From NCBI RefSeq assembly GCF_045679545.1, contig NZ_CP166194.1:3100001-3164000 (forward strand): DNA of 64,000 nt. Direction: 5' to 3'. How positions within the stretch are numbered: the first letter of the stretch is position 1; each line of letters begins with the position of its first letter. The DNA comes from Enterovibrio sp045679545. GTDB taxonomy: Bacteria > Pseudomonadota > Gammaproteobacteria > Enterobacterales > Vibrionaceae. The notes under the pieces were generated by a model that saw nothing but the letters and a program-made list of their open reading frames with translations, was not told the origin of the DNA and searched no databases. The translations under genes and the position numbers were made by a program. Shown here in pieces: positions 57,087 to 64,000 of the stretch.

Positions 57087-57158
57087 TATACCCAAACAAC
57101 CTCAAGATGCAGGATTCAGAGCCTCCCATCACGTTTAAATTGAGGTTGTTTGGGTATA
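57087..57158. repeat. 19-bp inverted repeat element between csrD and a LysR gene
   Basis: Perfect 19-base arms, TATACCCAAACAACCTCAA at 57087-57105 and its reverse complement at 57140-57158, separated by a 34-base loop. It lies 60 bases beyond the LysR start on the left and 85 bases from the csrD start. No T-run follows either arm. Similar TACCC-AAACAACCTCAA arms are common dispersed elements in vibrios in my recollection, but I cannot confirm copy number here. It could be a small mobile-type element, a protein site or an RNA hairpin. Confidence 0.75.
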
Positions 57159-57220
57159 TCTGTCGCTATCAAGAAGCGAAAGTGAACACAAACTCAAAAC
57201 ACAATGGAAGCAATCATTAG

Positions 57221-58099
57221 ATGGATTGGATTACCTGCGCCAAAAGCTACATCACCGTTGTTGAGATGGGTTCGTTGGCACAAGCCGCAACCAAGCTCAA
57301 CACGTCCAGCTCTGCGTTATCAAAGCGTCTGGCATGGCTAGAAAACCAACTTGGGGTGCAACTACTAAAACGCACCACACGCAACCTCACCATGACGGAT
57401 GCGGGCCGTTTGTTTTACCAGCGAGGAAAGCTGTTACTCGATGATTGGACACAGTTGGTGTCAGAAACCACTTCAACCTATGGTGAAGTCAGTGGGGTAC
57501 TGCGCATTGGCGCACCACTGGCAACGGGCAGTCGATTGCTGGTTAACAACATCGGGGAATTTCTCGCCACCTACCCCAATATTCAAGTTGAGCTACACAC
57601 GCTTGCTCCCGGCCAGTTACCCGACCCAAATCTGGACATAGTGATCACCCGCGAACTCGCGGATTTTAATTCATCAAGCTTCATTGCCACCAAATTGTTT
57701 GATTTCCAGCCACGATTTTTTGCATCACCTACCTATCTCGCTCAACATCCACCGATCATTGAGCCCGAGCAACTGCTCCACCATAATTGCTTGCTGTACG
57801 GCTCAACAAGCCACCCGCAAGAGCATGAATTTGAACATGGTCGTCGACTACGTTTAAGCGGCAACTTTGTCTCGCCAAATCCAGAAGCGCTTGTTAACGC
57901 CGCCGTCGCTGGACTTGGCATTATTTTGGTGGGCGATGTCACCATCCGAAAAGAACTCGACCAAGGTTTACTCGTTCCCGTGCTGTCCGAAGTACGCCAG
58001 CCCAAAAGCCCTGCCTACGCGTATTATCCCAAACTGGAATACAACCACACCAAAACGCGATTGTTTATCGATTTTCTCAAGCAAAAAGTGGTGCATTGA
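57221..58099 (+). CDS. LysR-family transcriptional regulator, CrgA-like
   Basis: A 292-residue LysR protein: winged HTH (residues 1-60, GSLAQAATKLNTSSSALSKR and LGVQLLKRTTR) and a periplasmic-binding-like effector domain. The type with DWITCAKSYITVVEMGS and NPEALVNAAVAGLGI resembles the large CrgA/AaeR group, whose effectors are mostly unknown. It reads toward the PEBP gene, which lies on the other strand, so a target relationship cannot be read from layout. ATG start with an AAGCAATCATTAG upstream, so a poor ribosome site. Confidence 0.85.
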   Translation: MDWITCAKSYITVVEMGSLAQAATKLNTSSSALSKRLAWLENQLGVQLLKRTTRNLTMTDAGRLFYQRGKLLLDDWTQLVSETTSTYGEVSGVLRIGAPLATGSRLLVNNIGEFLATYPNIQVELHTLAPGQLPDPNLDIVITRELADFNSSSFIATKLFDFQPRFFASPTYLAQHPPIIEPEQLLHHNCLLYGSTSHPQEHEFEHGRRLRLSGNFVSPNPEALVNAAVAGLGIILVGDVTIRKELDQGLLVPVLSEVRQPKSPAYAYYPKLEYNHTKTRLFIDFLKQKVVH

Positions 58100-58187
58100 C
58101 CAAGAAATATCAGCACACGTCGCTGCCGCTGTGTCGACTTAGCACTTAATCGCGTGCCGCTCGTCGCGAGTGCCATTTACGTATGTG

Positions 58188-58751
58188 CTATTTTCGCGCA
58201 TTGGTTGGCGCGATTAACTGCGCCTCACCCACTCGGTGTTGGAGAATATAGTAACCCGCGAGTGCTGGAGAGCCATTGACAGGAACACCCAGTTTTTCCA
58301 CATCAAGCGCATAAACCGTGATTTGATAATTGTGCGGTGATGCTTTGGGCGGCGGACATGCACCACCAAAACCGTGGAAGCCAAAGTCATTACGCTGCAT
58401 TTGCGCACCCGCTGGCATCAGTGCACCACCTTCGTCACCTGCATTCAGCTGCAGCTGATGAACGTCTGCTGGGATGTTTATCATCGACCAATGCCACCAG
58501 CCGCTACCTGTCGGTGCATCCGGATCATACATGGTGACCGCAAAACTTTTGGTTCCTTCTGGAATATCTGTCCACCTAAGTTCGGGGGATTTGTTATCGC
58601 CTTCGCAGCCCCATTGATTGAATATCTGCTGTGTTTTTAGCGTTTCACCTTCAACAACCTGAGGGCTAGTTAAGGTTAGCGCTGACGCTCCCATCGATAC
58701 CAACGCCATTGTCAGGGCGATGCCTAATCCATTTCGTCTCGCTTTATTCAT
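58188..58751 (-). CDS. YbhB/YbcL-family phosphatidylethanolamine-binding-like protein, secreted
   Basis: A 187-residue PEBP-like protein. A Sec signal ends near GASA (residue 24), so it is periplasmic. Family motifs DPDAPTGSGWWHW and GGACPPPKASPHNY are intact. The function of bacterial YbhB proteins is unknown; some inhibit proteases or kinases in eukaryotes. ATG 58751 has GGAGTG upstream; an earlier in-frame start exists. No operon partner; convergent with the LysR gene. Confidence 0.87.
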   Translation of the reverse strand: MNKARRNGLGIALTMALVSMGASALTLTSPQVVEGETLKTQQIFNQWGCEGDNKSPELRWTDIPEGTKSFAVTMYDPDAPTGSGWWHWSMINIPADVHQLQLNAGDEGGALMPAGAQMQRNDFGFHGFGGACPPPKASPHNYQITVYALDVEKLGVPVNGSPALAGYYILQHRVGEAQLIAPTNARK

Positions 58752-59300
58752 CGTATTCACTCCGATTAATGAATGCACGTTAGAGTGATCGAAGTATCGT
58801 AGCGATGCATATGGATAAATGACTCATACCTAATACTTGTTGCACTTAATTTGCCAATCCATAGAAACAAAAACTGCAATATTTTTTCTTGGGGTGATGA
58901 GAGCCATTCACCATCAAATATCGTCAATACGCCATCGGCCACATATCACACATGCAGAGACAATTAAATGAATCAATGTCACATAAATACCAAAAACCTA
59001 TAGTGGCTAATTTTTTTCATAGTTAAATAGCGAAAAATCAGGATGTTATCGGTTTCTGACGTTCTGTTTTTATGGGTTTTCTGTGCCTGCTGCTTTATGG
59101 GTGTTGAAAACTCATAGCTAGGCGCCGTTGCCATGCCAAATAAGCAATTGATATTTAACACATTACCGTAACAGCGTGACTCAGGGATATGTCGCCTAGA
59201 ACGATAGAAAGGATGATTCATCAAAGCAGTTCATTACACGCGCTATTGATAAAAAACAAACTTGCCTGAAAAGGCGATTAATTAACTGAGAAGCGAAATT
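58752..59300. other. Long intergenic region upstream of the chitinase
   Basis: About 550 bases, AT-rich, holding the PEBP promoter and the chitinase promoter. A short minus-strand frame (58979-59224, 81 codons) has no family signal and is rejected. A partial CRP-like half-site TGTGA occurs near 58980, but I see no full site. No large inverted repeat. Confidence 0.4.
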
Positions 59301-62300
59301 TTGAGAACATTGAATAGAATAACCATCGCACTGGCAGGTGTGATGTTTAGTGGTTATTTGCATGCTGCCGATGCATCGAACGTCTCAACGTTTGTTCCGG
59401 GCGAAACCAAAGTCCAAAATGGCGAGATGGTTTCTTATGGTGGCGAGTGTTTTGTCGCTAAAAACAATCCAGGGGTATGGGAAACGCCAAACTCGAATTC
59501 ATGGTTCTGGGATGTTGCGGAATGTTCAGGCGAACCGACTCCTGATCCGGAGCCTGAACCGGAGCCAGAACCGGAGCCGGAGCCAGAGCCAGAACCAGAG
59601 CCTGATTTAGGCGATATTATTCCTTTCATCCCAGGCCAGACTCAGGTCAAAAATGGTGATGTTGTTTCATACGACGGCCAGTGCTTTGTCGCCAAGAACA
59701 ATCCGGGCGTTTGGGAGGCGCCGACAGCAAGTTCTTGGTTTTGGGATGTAACCGAGTGTTCAGCCGAGCCAGGTGAACCTGAGCCAGAACCAACTGAGCT
59801 GTCTATTTTGTCTCCCGTTTCAGGCCAACGCCTAAACGTGGGTGAGATGGTTATGATCAACTCACGTATCAATGGTAACCAGGCAGCTAGCGCAGAATTT
59901 TGGGCCAATAACCAAAAGATTGCTACTACACCCATCGCTCAAAACCAGACGACTTACACGCAAGGCTGGACACCAAGCGAAGCGGGTAGCGTAACCATCA
60001 AAGTGGTCGTGCTCGATAAGAACAGCCAACCTCTTCAACAGCAGACAGTTAACGTAACCGTACAAGCGGACGTGGAAGAAGATTTCACCGCCCCTATGGT
60101 TAGCTTTGTCACGCCAGCTAACGGCTCAGTGTTTAAAGAATCCGAGACCGTGTCTATCACTCTGAGTGCTTCTGACGTTGACAATGACCTCGCTAAACTG
60201 GTGGTACAAGCTAACAATCAACAAATCTGTGCGTTCGATGCGACAACCACTCAAGCGTTTGCCTGTCAGTGGCAACCAACGCAAGTTGGCAGCTTTACGC
60301 TGACTGCAATCGCGACAGATGCGCTGAACCTGTCTGCATCAGCGCGTGTGAAATTCTCGGTTGAAGAAGATGCTGTGGAGCCACCTCCACCGGTTACACC
60401 ACCAGGTAGCCTGTGTGAAGATTTCAATGTTTACCCAGACTGGACACGTGGTGACCACGCGACAGGCGGTGACATTATGGTTCACAACAACATCGCGTAC
60501 TCCGCGATTTACTGGACAAAATCATTGCCAGGTAGTGACGCTTCGTGGGCGCTTCACCTGAACTGTGACGGTACAGAGCCGGGTACATCACCACTGCTTT
60601 CGCTCCAAAACCCATTAGACCCTCTCCGCCTTGAAGTGGCCGGTTGGCCAAATACCTTGGTGGCTGCAAGCCCATCCACGGAGGCACCAGCAACACTGAC
60701 TATCGACACCACCAACAGCGATGCGTTGGCGGATGCACAAGCGCTAACCCACGCATTTGTGTCTTTGATTGATCAGGCAGAACAAGCAGGTACGTCTTCA
60801 ATCATCATTCGCAGTGATGTGCTTGATATCGCGTCCAAAGATAAAGGCGCAGCACTTGGCACGGTGGCAGTGAAAGAAGCACTGACCCACGCGGTTGAGA
60901 TGACCAGCAGCCCGATCGATTTAGACGCGATAAACGCCTTGAGCAATGATGTGAAAGGCTGGGCGCAAGCACACAACCTGATCATCTCTTCACTGGCGCC
61001 GCAAGCGACTTTCGGTTGGTCTCTGAATATCGGCGACTTCGCTTACGATGCGCACTCAGGTCGCCAGTCAGTATGGGATAAGGCGTCAGTCTTCACCGCT
61101 GATCTGCTGGACAATTTCGAGCTGTACAAAGCAGAATCGGCAAACAGAGGAGACTTCGTTGTCTTCACCAAATCTGCGGCAACCGATGCGCTAACTGCGG
61201 ATCAGTGGCACTATGCGCTGGAGTACGTGAAACAAGTTACCGATTACGTAAAAGCACCTGCGATGCTGGCAAACATGCCAACCGAGCAAACCGCAGGCTA
61301 CTTCATGGGCAACAGCCAAGGTAAACCACAGCTTCGTAAAGCCGCGTTCAACAACGTGTTTGCGATTCTGTTTGATAAAGACGCTTCCGATCTATCAAAC
61401 AAGATTGACCGCTACCAAGATACGAAAGTGCCCCTGTACTATGTTGGCGAAGAGTTGGAAAAAGGTGCCCTGACACGTATTGAAGCGCTAAATCAGCAAC
61501 TCACTAACGCCGAAAACGTGATGGACAATGAGGCATTCTTGTACGAAACACCGCAATCACAGTGGGTTCCATCGACTGTGTACAAGTGGAATGACTTCCT
61601 TGATGGCATGAACGCGATGCATAACATCGGTGTGGCGGGTAATAAGTTGTGGCTAATGGATGACGCGGTTGATGATGAAACCAACATCAAGTACGCGAAA
61701 GTCGCAATTGCAGCCTTCCTTGCACAAAGCATGCAGGAAACCATCCGCTACAACGCGTGTGACGAGAACAACTGGTCTGAAGTGAAATATGGCGCACCCG
61801 CAGATTATCCAATGTCTGCAAGCTGTGGTCAGTTAGGGCAAAAGTACGCTGACTACGGCGTAAACCCAATTTCCGGTCTGGACTATGCGTACTCTTGCCC
61901 TCGAGACAGCAAAATGGAAGTGAGCGCACTGACCCACGCAAGATGGTACGGCGCACCAGCCCCTGTGTTCGCAGCACCTGATTCGGTCCTCAAAGAACGT
62001 GGCCTATTGGTAAACGGTGCTGTTGGTCGTTGGACAAATAACGGGCACTGTAACGGTGGCCCGAACGAGACCATCGACAACTCTAAGCAAGTTTGGGAAC
62101 GTGACGAGTGTAAAGTCTATGAAGGCCAGAAAGCTGGTAGCTTCATTTGGGATGGCAGCAGCGAAGAAAGCGTTGAAGGTTGTGGTTGGTGGGGCCGTGG
62201 CGTCATCCAAACTACGGGTCGTCAGAACTTCGGTACGCTGAACCATTATCTGGGACGTTCACACGTTGATCCAGAAACTATCGGTCAAACCATTGACGGT

Positions 62301-62669
62301 GTCACCGTTGAAGCGCCACCGGCAAATCCTCTGTACGCCGATCTGGATTTCTGTTCAAACCCAGGCTTGATTTGTAGCTCAGAAGAGAACAAAGAGATTA
62401 AGTGGATTGCTGGTCTTTTCTACTGGGTGACCTCCGTACAGGCTTACAACGACGAAGGCGGTCAATACGGTGACTGGAACTACTATAACGAACTGAAAAA
62501 GTATGTTGATGGTGGTCTGAGTGGTTCACAATTTATTGATGACGTTTCTGGCATCGTTAACCGTGGCTGCCCAGATTTAACCTGTTCAACCGGCGATGTT
62601 CACAATGTGAAAGAGCGCCGCGAGAACTTCAAACTGGTGATGGAAAAGCTGGGCCTTGACCCTCGCTAA
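59301..62669 (+). CDS. Secreted modular GH19 chitinase with CBM5/12 domains
   Basis: A 1122-residue extracellular enzyme starting at TTG 59301. Order: signal peptide (1-23), CBM5/12 (31-76, ending in WFWDVAECS), a (Pro-Glu)9 linker, a second CBM5/12 (107-152), two Ig-like domains (about 166-255 and 265-355), a third CBM-like module (about 370-425), an uncharacterised region (about 440-750), then a GH19 catalytic domain (about 757-1122). GH19 marks are FLAQSMQETIRY with likely acid Glu813, and GRGVIQTTGRQNF. It should cleave chitin outside the cell after type II secretion. Not clustered with other chitin genes; regulation is unseen. Confidence 0.85.
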   Translation: MRTLNRITIALAGVMFSGYLHAADASNVSTFVPGETKVQNGEMVSYGGECFVAKNNPGVWETPNSNSWFWDVAECSGEPTPDPEPEPEPEPEPEPEPEPEPDLGDIIPFIPGQTQVKNGDVVSYDGQCFVAKNNPGVWEAPTASSWFWDVTECSAEPGEPEPEPTELSILSPVSGQRLNVGEMVMINSRINGNQAASAEFWANNQKIATTPIAQNQTTYTQGWTPSEAGSVTIKVVVLDKNSQPLQQQTVNVTVQADVEEDFTAPMVSFVTPANGSVFKESETVSITLSASDVDNDLAKLVVQANNQQICAFDATTTQAFACQWQPTQVGSFTLTAIATDALNLSASARVKFSVEEDAVEPPPPVTPPGSLCEDFNVYPDWTRGDHATGGDIMVHNNIAYSAIYWTKSLPGSDASWALHLNCDGTEPGTSPLLSLQNPLDPLRLEVAGWPNTLVAASPSTEAPATLTIDTTNSDALADAQALTHAFVSLIDQAEQAGTSSIIIRSDVLDIASKDKGAALGTVAVKEALTHAVEMTSSPIDLDAINALSNDVKGWAQAHNLIISSLAPQATFGWSLNIGDFAYDAHSGRQSVWDKASVFTADLLDNFELYKAESANRGDFVVFTKSAATDALTADQWHYALEYVKQVTDYVKAPAMLANMPTEQTAGYFMGNSQGKPQLRKAAFNNVFAILFDKDASDLSNKIDRYQDTKVPLYYVGEELEKGALTRIEALNQQLTNAENVMDNEAFLYETPQSQWVPSTVYKWNDFLDGMNAMHNIGVAGNKLWLMDDAVDDETNIKYAKVAIAAFLAQSMQETIRYNACDENNWSEVKYGAPADYPMSASCGQLGQKYADYGVNPISGLDYAYSCPRDSKMEVSALTHARWYGAPAPVFAAPDSVLKERGLLVNGAVGRWTNNGHCNGGPNETIDNSKQVWERDECKVYEGQKAGSFIWDGSSEESVEGCGWWGRGVIQTTGRQNFGTLNHYLGRSHVDPETIGQTIDGVTVEAPPANPLYADLDFCSNPGLICSSEENKEIKWIAGLFYWVTSVQAYNDEGGQYGDWNYYNELKKYVDGGLSGSQFIDDVSGIVNRGCPDLTCSTGDVHNVKERRENFKLVMEKLGLDPR
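59547..59600 (+). repeat. Hexanucleotide repeat encoding (Pro-Glu)9 linker
   Basis: Nine six-base units CCN-GAR, followed by a Pro-Asp unit. They form a flexible acidic linker between the two CBM5/12 domains. Units differ at third codon positions, so slippage should be limited. Confidence 0.85.
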
Positions 62670-62689
62670 GGTGTATTGATTCATACATG

Positions 62690-62726
62690 ATCTGACAGTT
62701 ACTCACTTTTGTCGGTGCTGTCAGAT
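62690..62726 (+). terminator. Hairpin downstream of the chitinase
   Basis: Nine-base arms ATCTGACAG/CTGTCAGAT with a 19-base loop, 20 bases after the stop. No T-run follows, so if it ends transcription it is weak or factor-assisted. Confidence 0.4.
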
Positions 62727-63069
62727 TATATCTGGGTTCGATTCTTTTCTTCCCAGATAGTTTTCTCATCATCAAGTGCTTCCAGCGCTACCCTGCCATT
62801 GCAGTTTTTTGCCCCGATGAGTCCATTTTGTGTTGTCGTCATCCTCCCTCTCGCCCTGATCTTTTTGTCGCTCATCTACTACCAACCAGAGTCAGTAAGC
62901 GGTCATAAATTTGCGCAGGAAAAATCGTCAAGAGCAAGGAGAGAATACAGCAAGTGGTTATTCACACTTTCAAAAATGTACCAATAAAAAAACCCAGCAT
63001 TACTGCTGGGTTATCACGATTCTTCTAAAGGATTACCGATAAAGTTTACACTTCTCAGTTATACGTGAG
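62727..63069. other. Region between chitinase and ssb
   Basis: About 340 bases without a supported gene. It contains a short plus-strand frame with hydrophobic residues (about 92 codons, 62709-62987) that lacks an ATG with a ribosome site and has no family match; rejected. The ssb terminator is at its right end. Confidence 0.45.
62984..63014 (-). terminator. Intrinsic terminator downstream of ssb
   Basis: On the minus strand, AACCCAGCA/TGCTGGGTT with a TTAC-type loop (nine base pairs) followed by seven T. It lies 56 bases after the ssb stop. Confidence 0.85.
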
Positions 63070-63591
63070 CTAGAAGGGAATATCGTCATCAAAATCAGGC
63101 ATTTCGTTGTATTGCTGAGGCGCCTGTTGCGGAGCCTGCTGAGGGGCTTTTTGTTGCGCAGGCTGCTGATACGCGGGCTGCTGCGGCTGTCCCCAATTGC
63201 CTTGCTGAGGGTTTTGTTGCGCAGGCTGACCTTGACCCATGCCACCACCGGCACGGCTGTCTAGCATCTGCATTTCGTTCGCAACAATCTCAGTTGTGTA
63301 ACGGTCTTGACCGTCTTGGCCTTGCCATTTGCGCGTTTGCAAACGGCCTTCCAAATACACTTTTGACCCTTTTTTCAGATACTCACCAGCGATTTCAGCT
63401 AAACGACGGTACATCACCACACGGTGCCATTCGGTCATTTCTTTATTTTCACCAGTGCTCTTGTCGCGCCACGTTTCTGAGGTCGCAACAGTCAGATTGG
63501 CAACCGCACCGCCATTTGGCAGATAGCGAACTTCAGGATCGTTGCCCAAGTTGCCAATCAAAATTACTTTGTTTACACCACGGCTGGCCAT
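63070..63591 (-). CDS. ssb: Single-stranded DNA-binding protein Ssb
   Basis: A 173-residue SSB: OB fold (about 1-110; MASRGVNKVILIGNLGNDPE, EMTEWHRVVMY), a Gln/Pro/Gly-rich linker (QQNPQQGNWGQPQQ) and the acidic tip DFDDDIPF that recruits repair enzymes. ATG 63591 gives the family start; the frame continues upstream. It is read away from the end of the window, with a regulatory region between it and the next gene. Confidence 0.97.
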   Translation of the reverse strand: MASRGVNKVILIGNLGNDPEVRYLPNGGAVANLTVATSETWRDKSTGENKEMTEWHRVVMYRRLAEIAGEYLKKGSKVYLEGRLQTRKWQGQDGQDRYTTEIVANEMQMLDSRAGGGMGQGQPAQQNPQQGNWGQPQQPAYQQPAQQKAPQQAPQQAPQQYNEMPDFDDDIPF

Positions 63592-63990
63592 ATTTTGCTC
63601 CCAAACCTTCATCATTGCGTCATCAGTTACATTGCGCCACGGAGTGCGCAGATGACAATTCAACGGCGATGATAACAGAAGCCAGAACATTGTTCACAGG
63701 CTTTCAATTGAAACTTAGAAGACCACTCAGTCCCAACGCAACATGATGAAAACCTCACTTTAAAGATGAAATACAGGAGACAGAAATCAGCGATACAAAC
63801 TAATTTGTATTAGACTAACAAAGAGTTTGTGATAGTTGCTGCAGAAAAAGCTCAGTCTGAGAGTTCTAAAAATGATACGAATAGCTTTCCGATTGCGCTT
63901 TAGAATGCTGCGAAATGCGTTTTTTAATCTGTTACCTTGATATAGCGAGGCAAAACGCAACGTCATCATCAAAAGCATTTAGGGATACAC
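63592..63990. other. Divergent regulatory region upstream of ssb
   Basis: About 400 bases. Contains a dyad CTAAT-TTGT-ATTAG at 63800-63813 and another CTCAG-T-CTGAG at 63851-63861, with AT-rich stretches. I find no LexA box (CTGT-N8-ACAG). Likely carries promoters for ssb and for the gene beginning at 63991. Confidence 0.45.
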
Positions 63991-64000
63991 ATGCAGAACA
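63991..64000 (+). CDS. Start of an unidentified gene cut by the window edge
   Basis: An ATG with AGGGA seven bases upstream begins at 63991 and reads Met-Gln-Asn. Ten bases cannot be assigned. In Vibrio the gene here is often qstR (a LuxR-type regulator) or uvrA, but Met-Gln-Asn does not match the UvrA start that I know. Confidence 0.35.

Noticed and set aside
58979..59224. 81-codon minus-strand frame upstream of the chitinase
   Set aside because: No ribosome site, no recognisable motif, and it occupies the likely promoter region of the chitinase.
59435..59629. Minus-strand frame with a Gly-Ser repeat
   Set aside because: It is the antisense reading of the (Pro-Glu)9 linker of the chitinase; the repeat follows from the coding strand.
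62709..62987. 92-codon plus-strand frame between chitinase and ssb
   Set aside because: Ser/Phe-rich sequence without a ribosome site or family match; it overlaps a hairpin at its start and the ssb terminator at its end.
63592..64000. SOS/LexA box upstream of ssb
   Set aside because: The only CTGT in the region (in ATCTGTTACC, near 63930) has no ACAG at the right distance.
1..64000. CRISPR arrays, prophage, transposase, integron or tRNA/rRNA genes
   Set aside because: No regularly spaced repeats, no recombinase or transposase motifs, and no tRNA-like cloverleaf were seen on reading the window.

Overview
The window is a stretch of gammaproteobacterial chromosome, about half G+C, and gene order and protein sequences place it in the Vibrionaceae. 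The supporting evidence is the sspAB-petABC-rpsI-rplM-zapE block, the murA-ibaG-mla and kds-lpt-rpoN envelope block, and a nearly complete MSHA (mannose-sensitive haemagglutinin) type IV pilus locus with csrD at its head and mreBCD at its tail. A more divergent Vibrionaceae genus such as Grimontia, Enterovibrio or Photobacterium is possible, but I cannot fix the genus from sequence alone. I see no prophage, transposase, integron, CRISPR array, rRNA or tRNA. This is mostly core chromosome.

Layout. 1-2119 (+): the 3' end of lpoA, then yraN, diaA and dolP (outer membrane and cell-cycle functions). 2167-7210 (-): sspB-sspA, the cytochrome bc1 operon petA-petB-petC, and rpsI-rplM with a leader. 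7444-8547 (-): zapE. 8731-11795 (+): zapG, degQ, degS. 11926-16490 (-): murA, ibaG and the complete MlaFEDCB phospholipid transporter. 16892-24627 (+): yrbG, kdsD, kdsC, lptC, lptA, lptB, rpoN, hpf, ptsN, rapZ, npr. 24758-26125 (+): mgtE. 26280-30917: pmbA(-), darP(+), tldD(-), then a nitrilase-family amidase(-). 30917-39464 (-): yhdP, rng, maf, mreD, mreC, mreB. 39581-57002 (-): mshQ-P-O-D-C-A-F-G-E-N-M-L-K-J-I and csrD. 57087-57158: a long inverted repeat. 57221-62669: a LysR regulator(+), a secreted PEBP protein(-), and a large modular GH19 chitinase(+). 63070-63591 (-): ssb, followed by a divergent regulatory region and the first bases of another gene.

How the genes fit together. Most of the window is about building and guarding the cell envelope: peptidoglycan precursor synthesis and elongation (murA, mreBCD, lpoA), LPS Kdo synthesis and transport (kdsD, kdsC, lptCAB), phospholipid trafficking (mla, yhdP, dolP), and envelope stress proteolysis (degQ, degS). 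The nitrogen-PTS and sigma-54 cluster (rpoN-hpf-ptsN-rapZ-npr) links this to metabolic control. The MSHA locus and the chitinase are surface and environment functions: MSHA pili attach vibrios to surfaces including chitin, and the GH19 enzyme would degrade chitin. MshE carries a c-di-GMP-binding type N-domain, and csrD encodes a degenerate GGDEF/EAL protein.

I did not find a clearly new multi-gene system. The least ordinary features are the MSHA locus architecture (no recognisable mshB, a 198-aa pilin-like MshF candidate one base from mshA, a nine-G tract at the mshP/mshQ junction, an AT-rich 5' part of mshQ, and His at a normally Gly position in the MshE c-di-GMP motif), the 1122-residue chitinase with a roughly 300-residue uncharacterised central region, and the 19-bp inverted repeat beside csrD.
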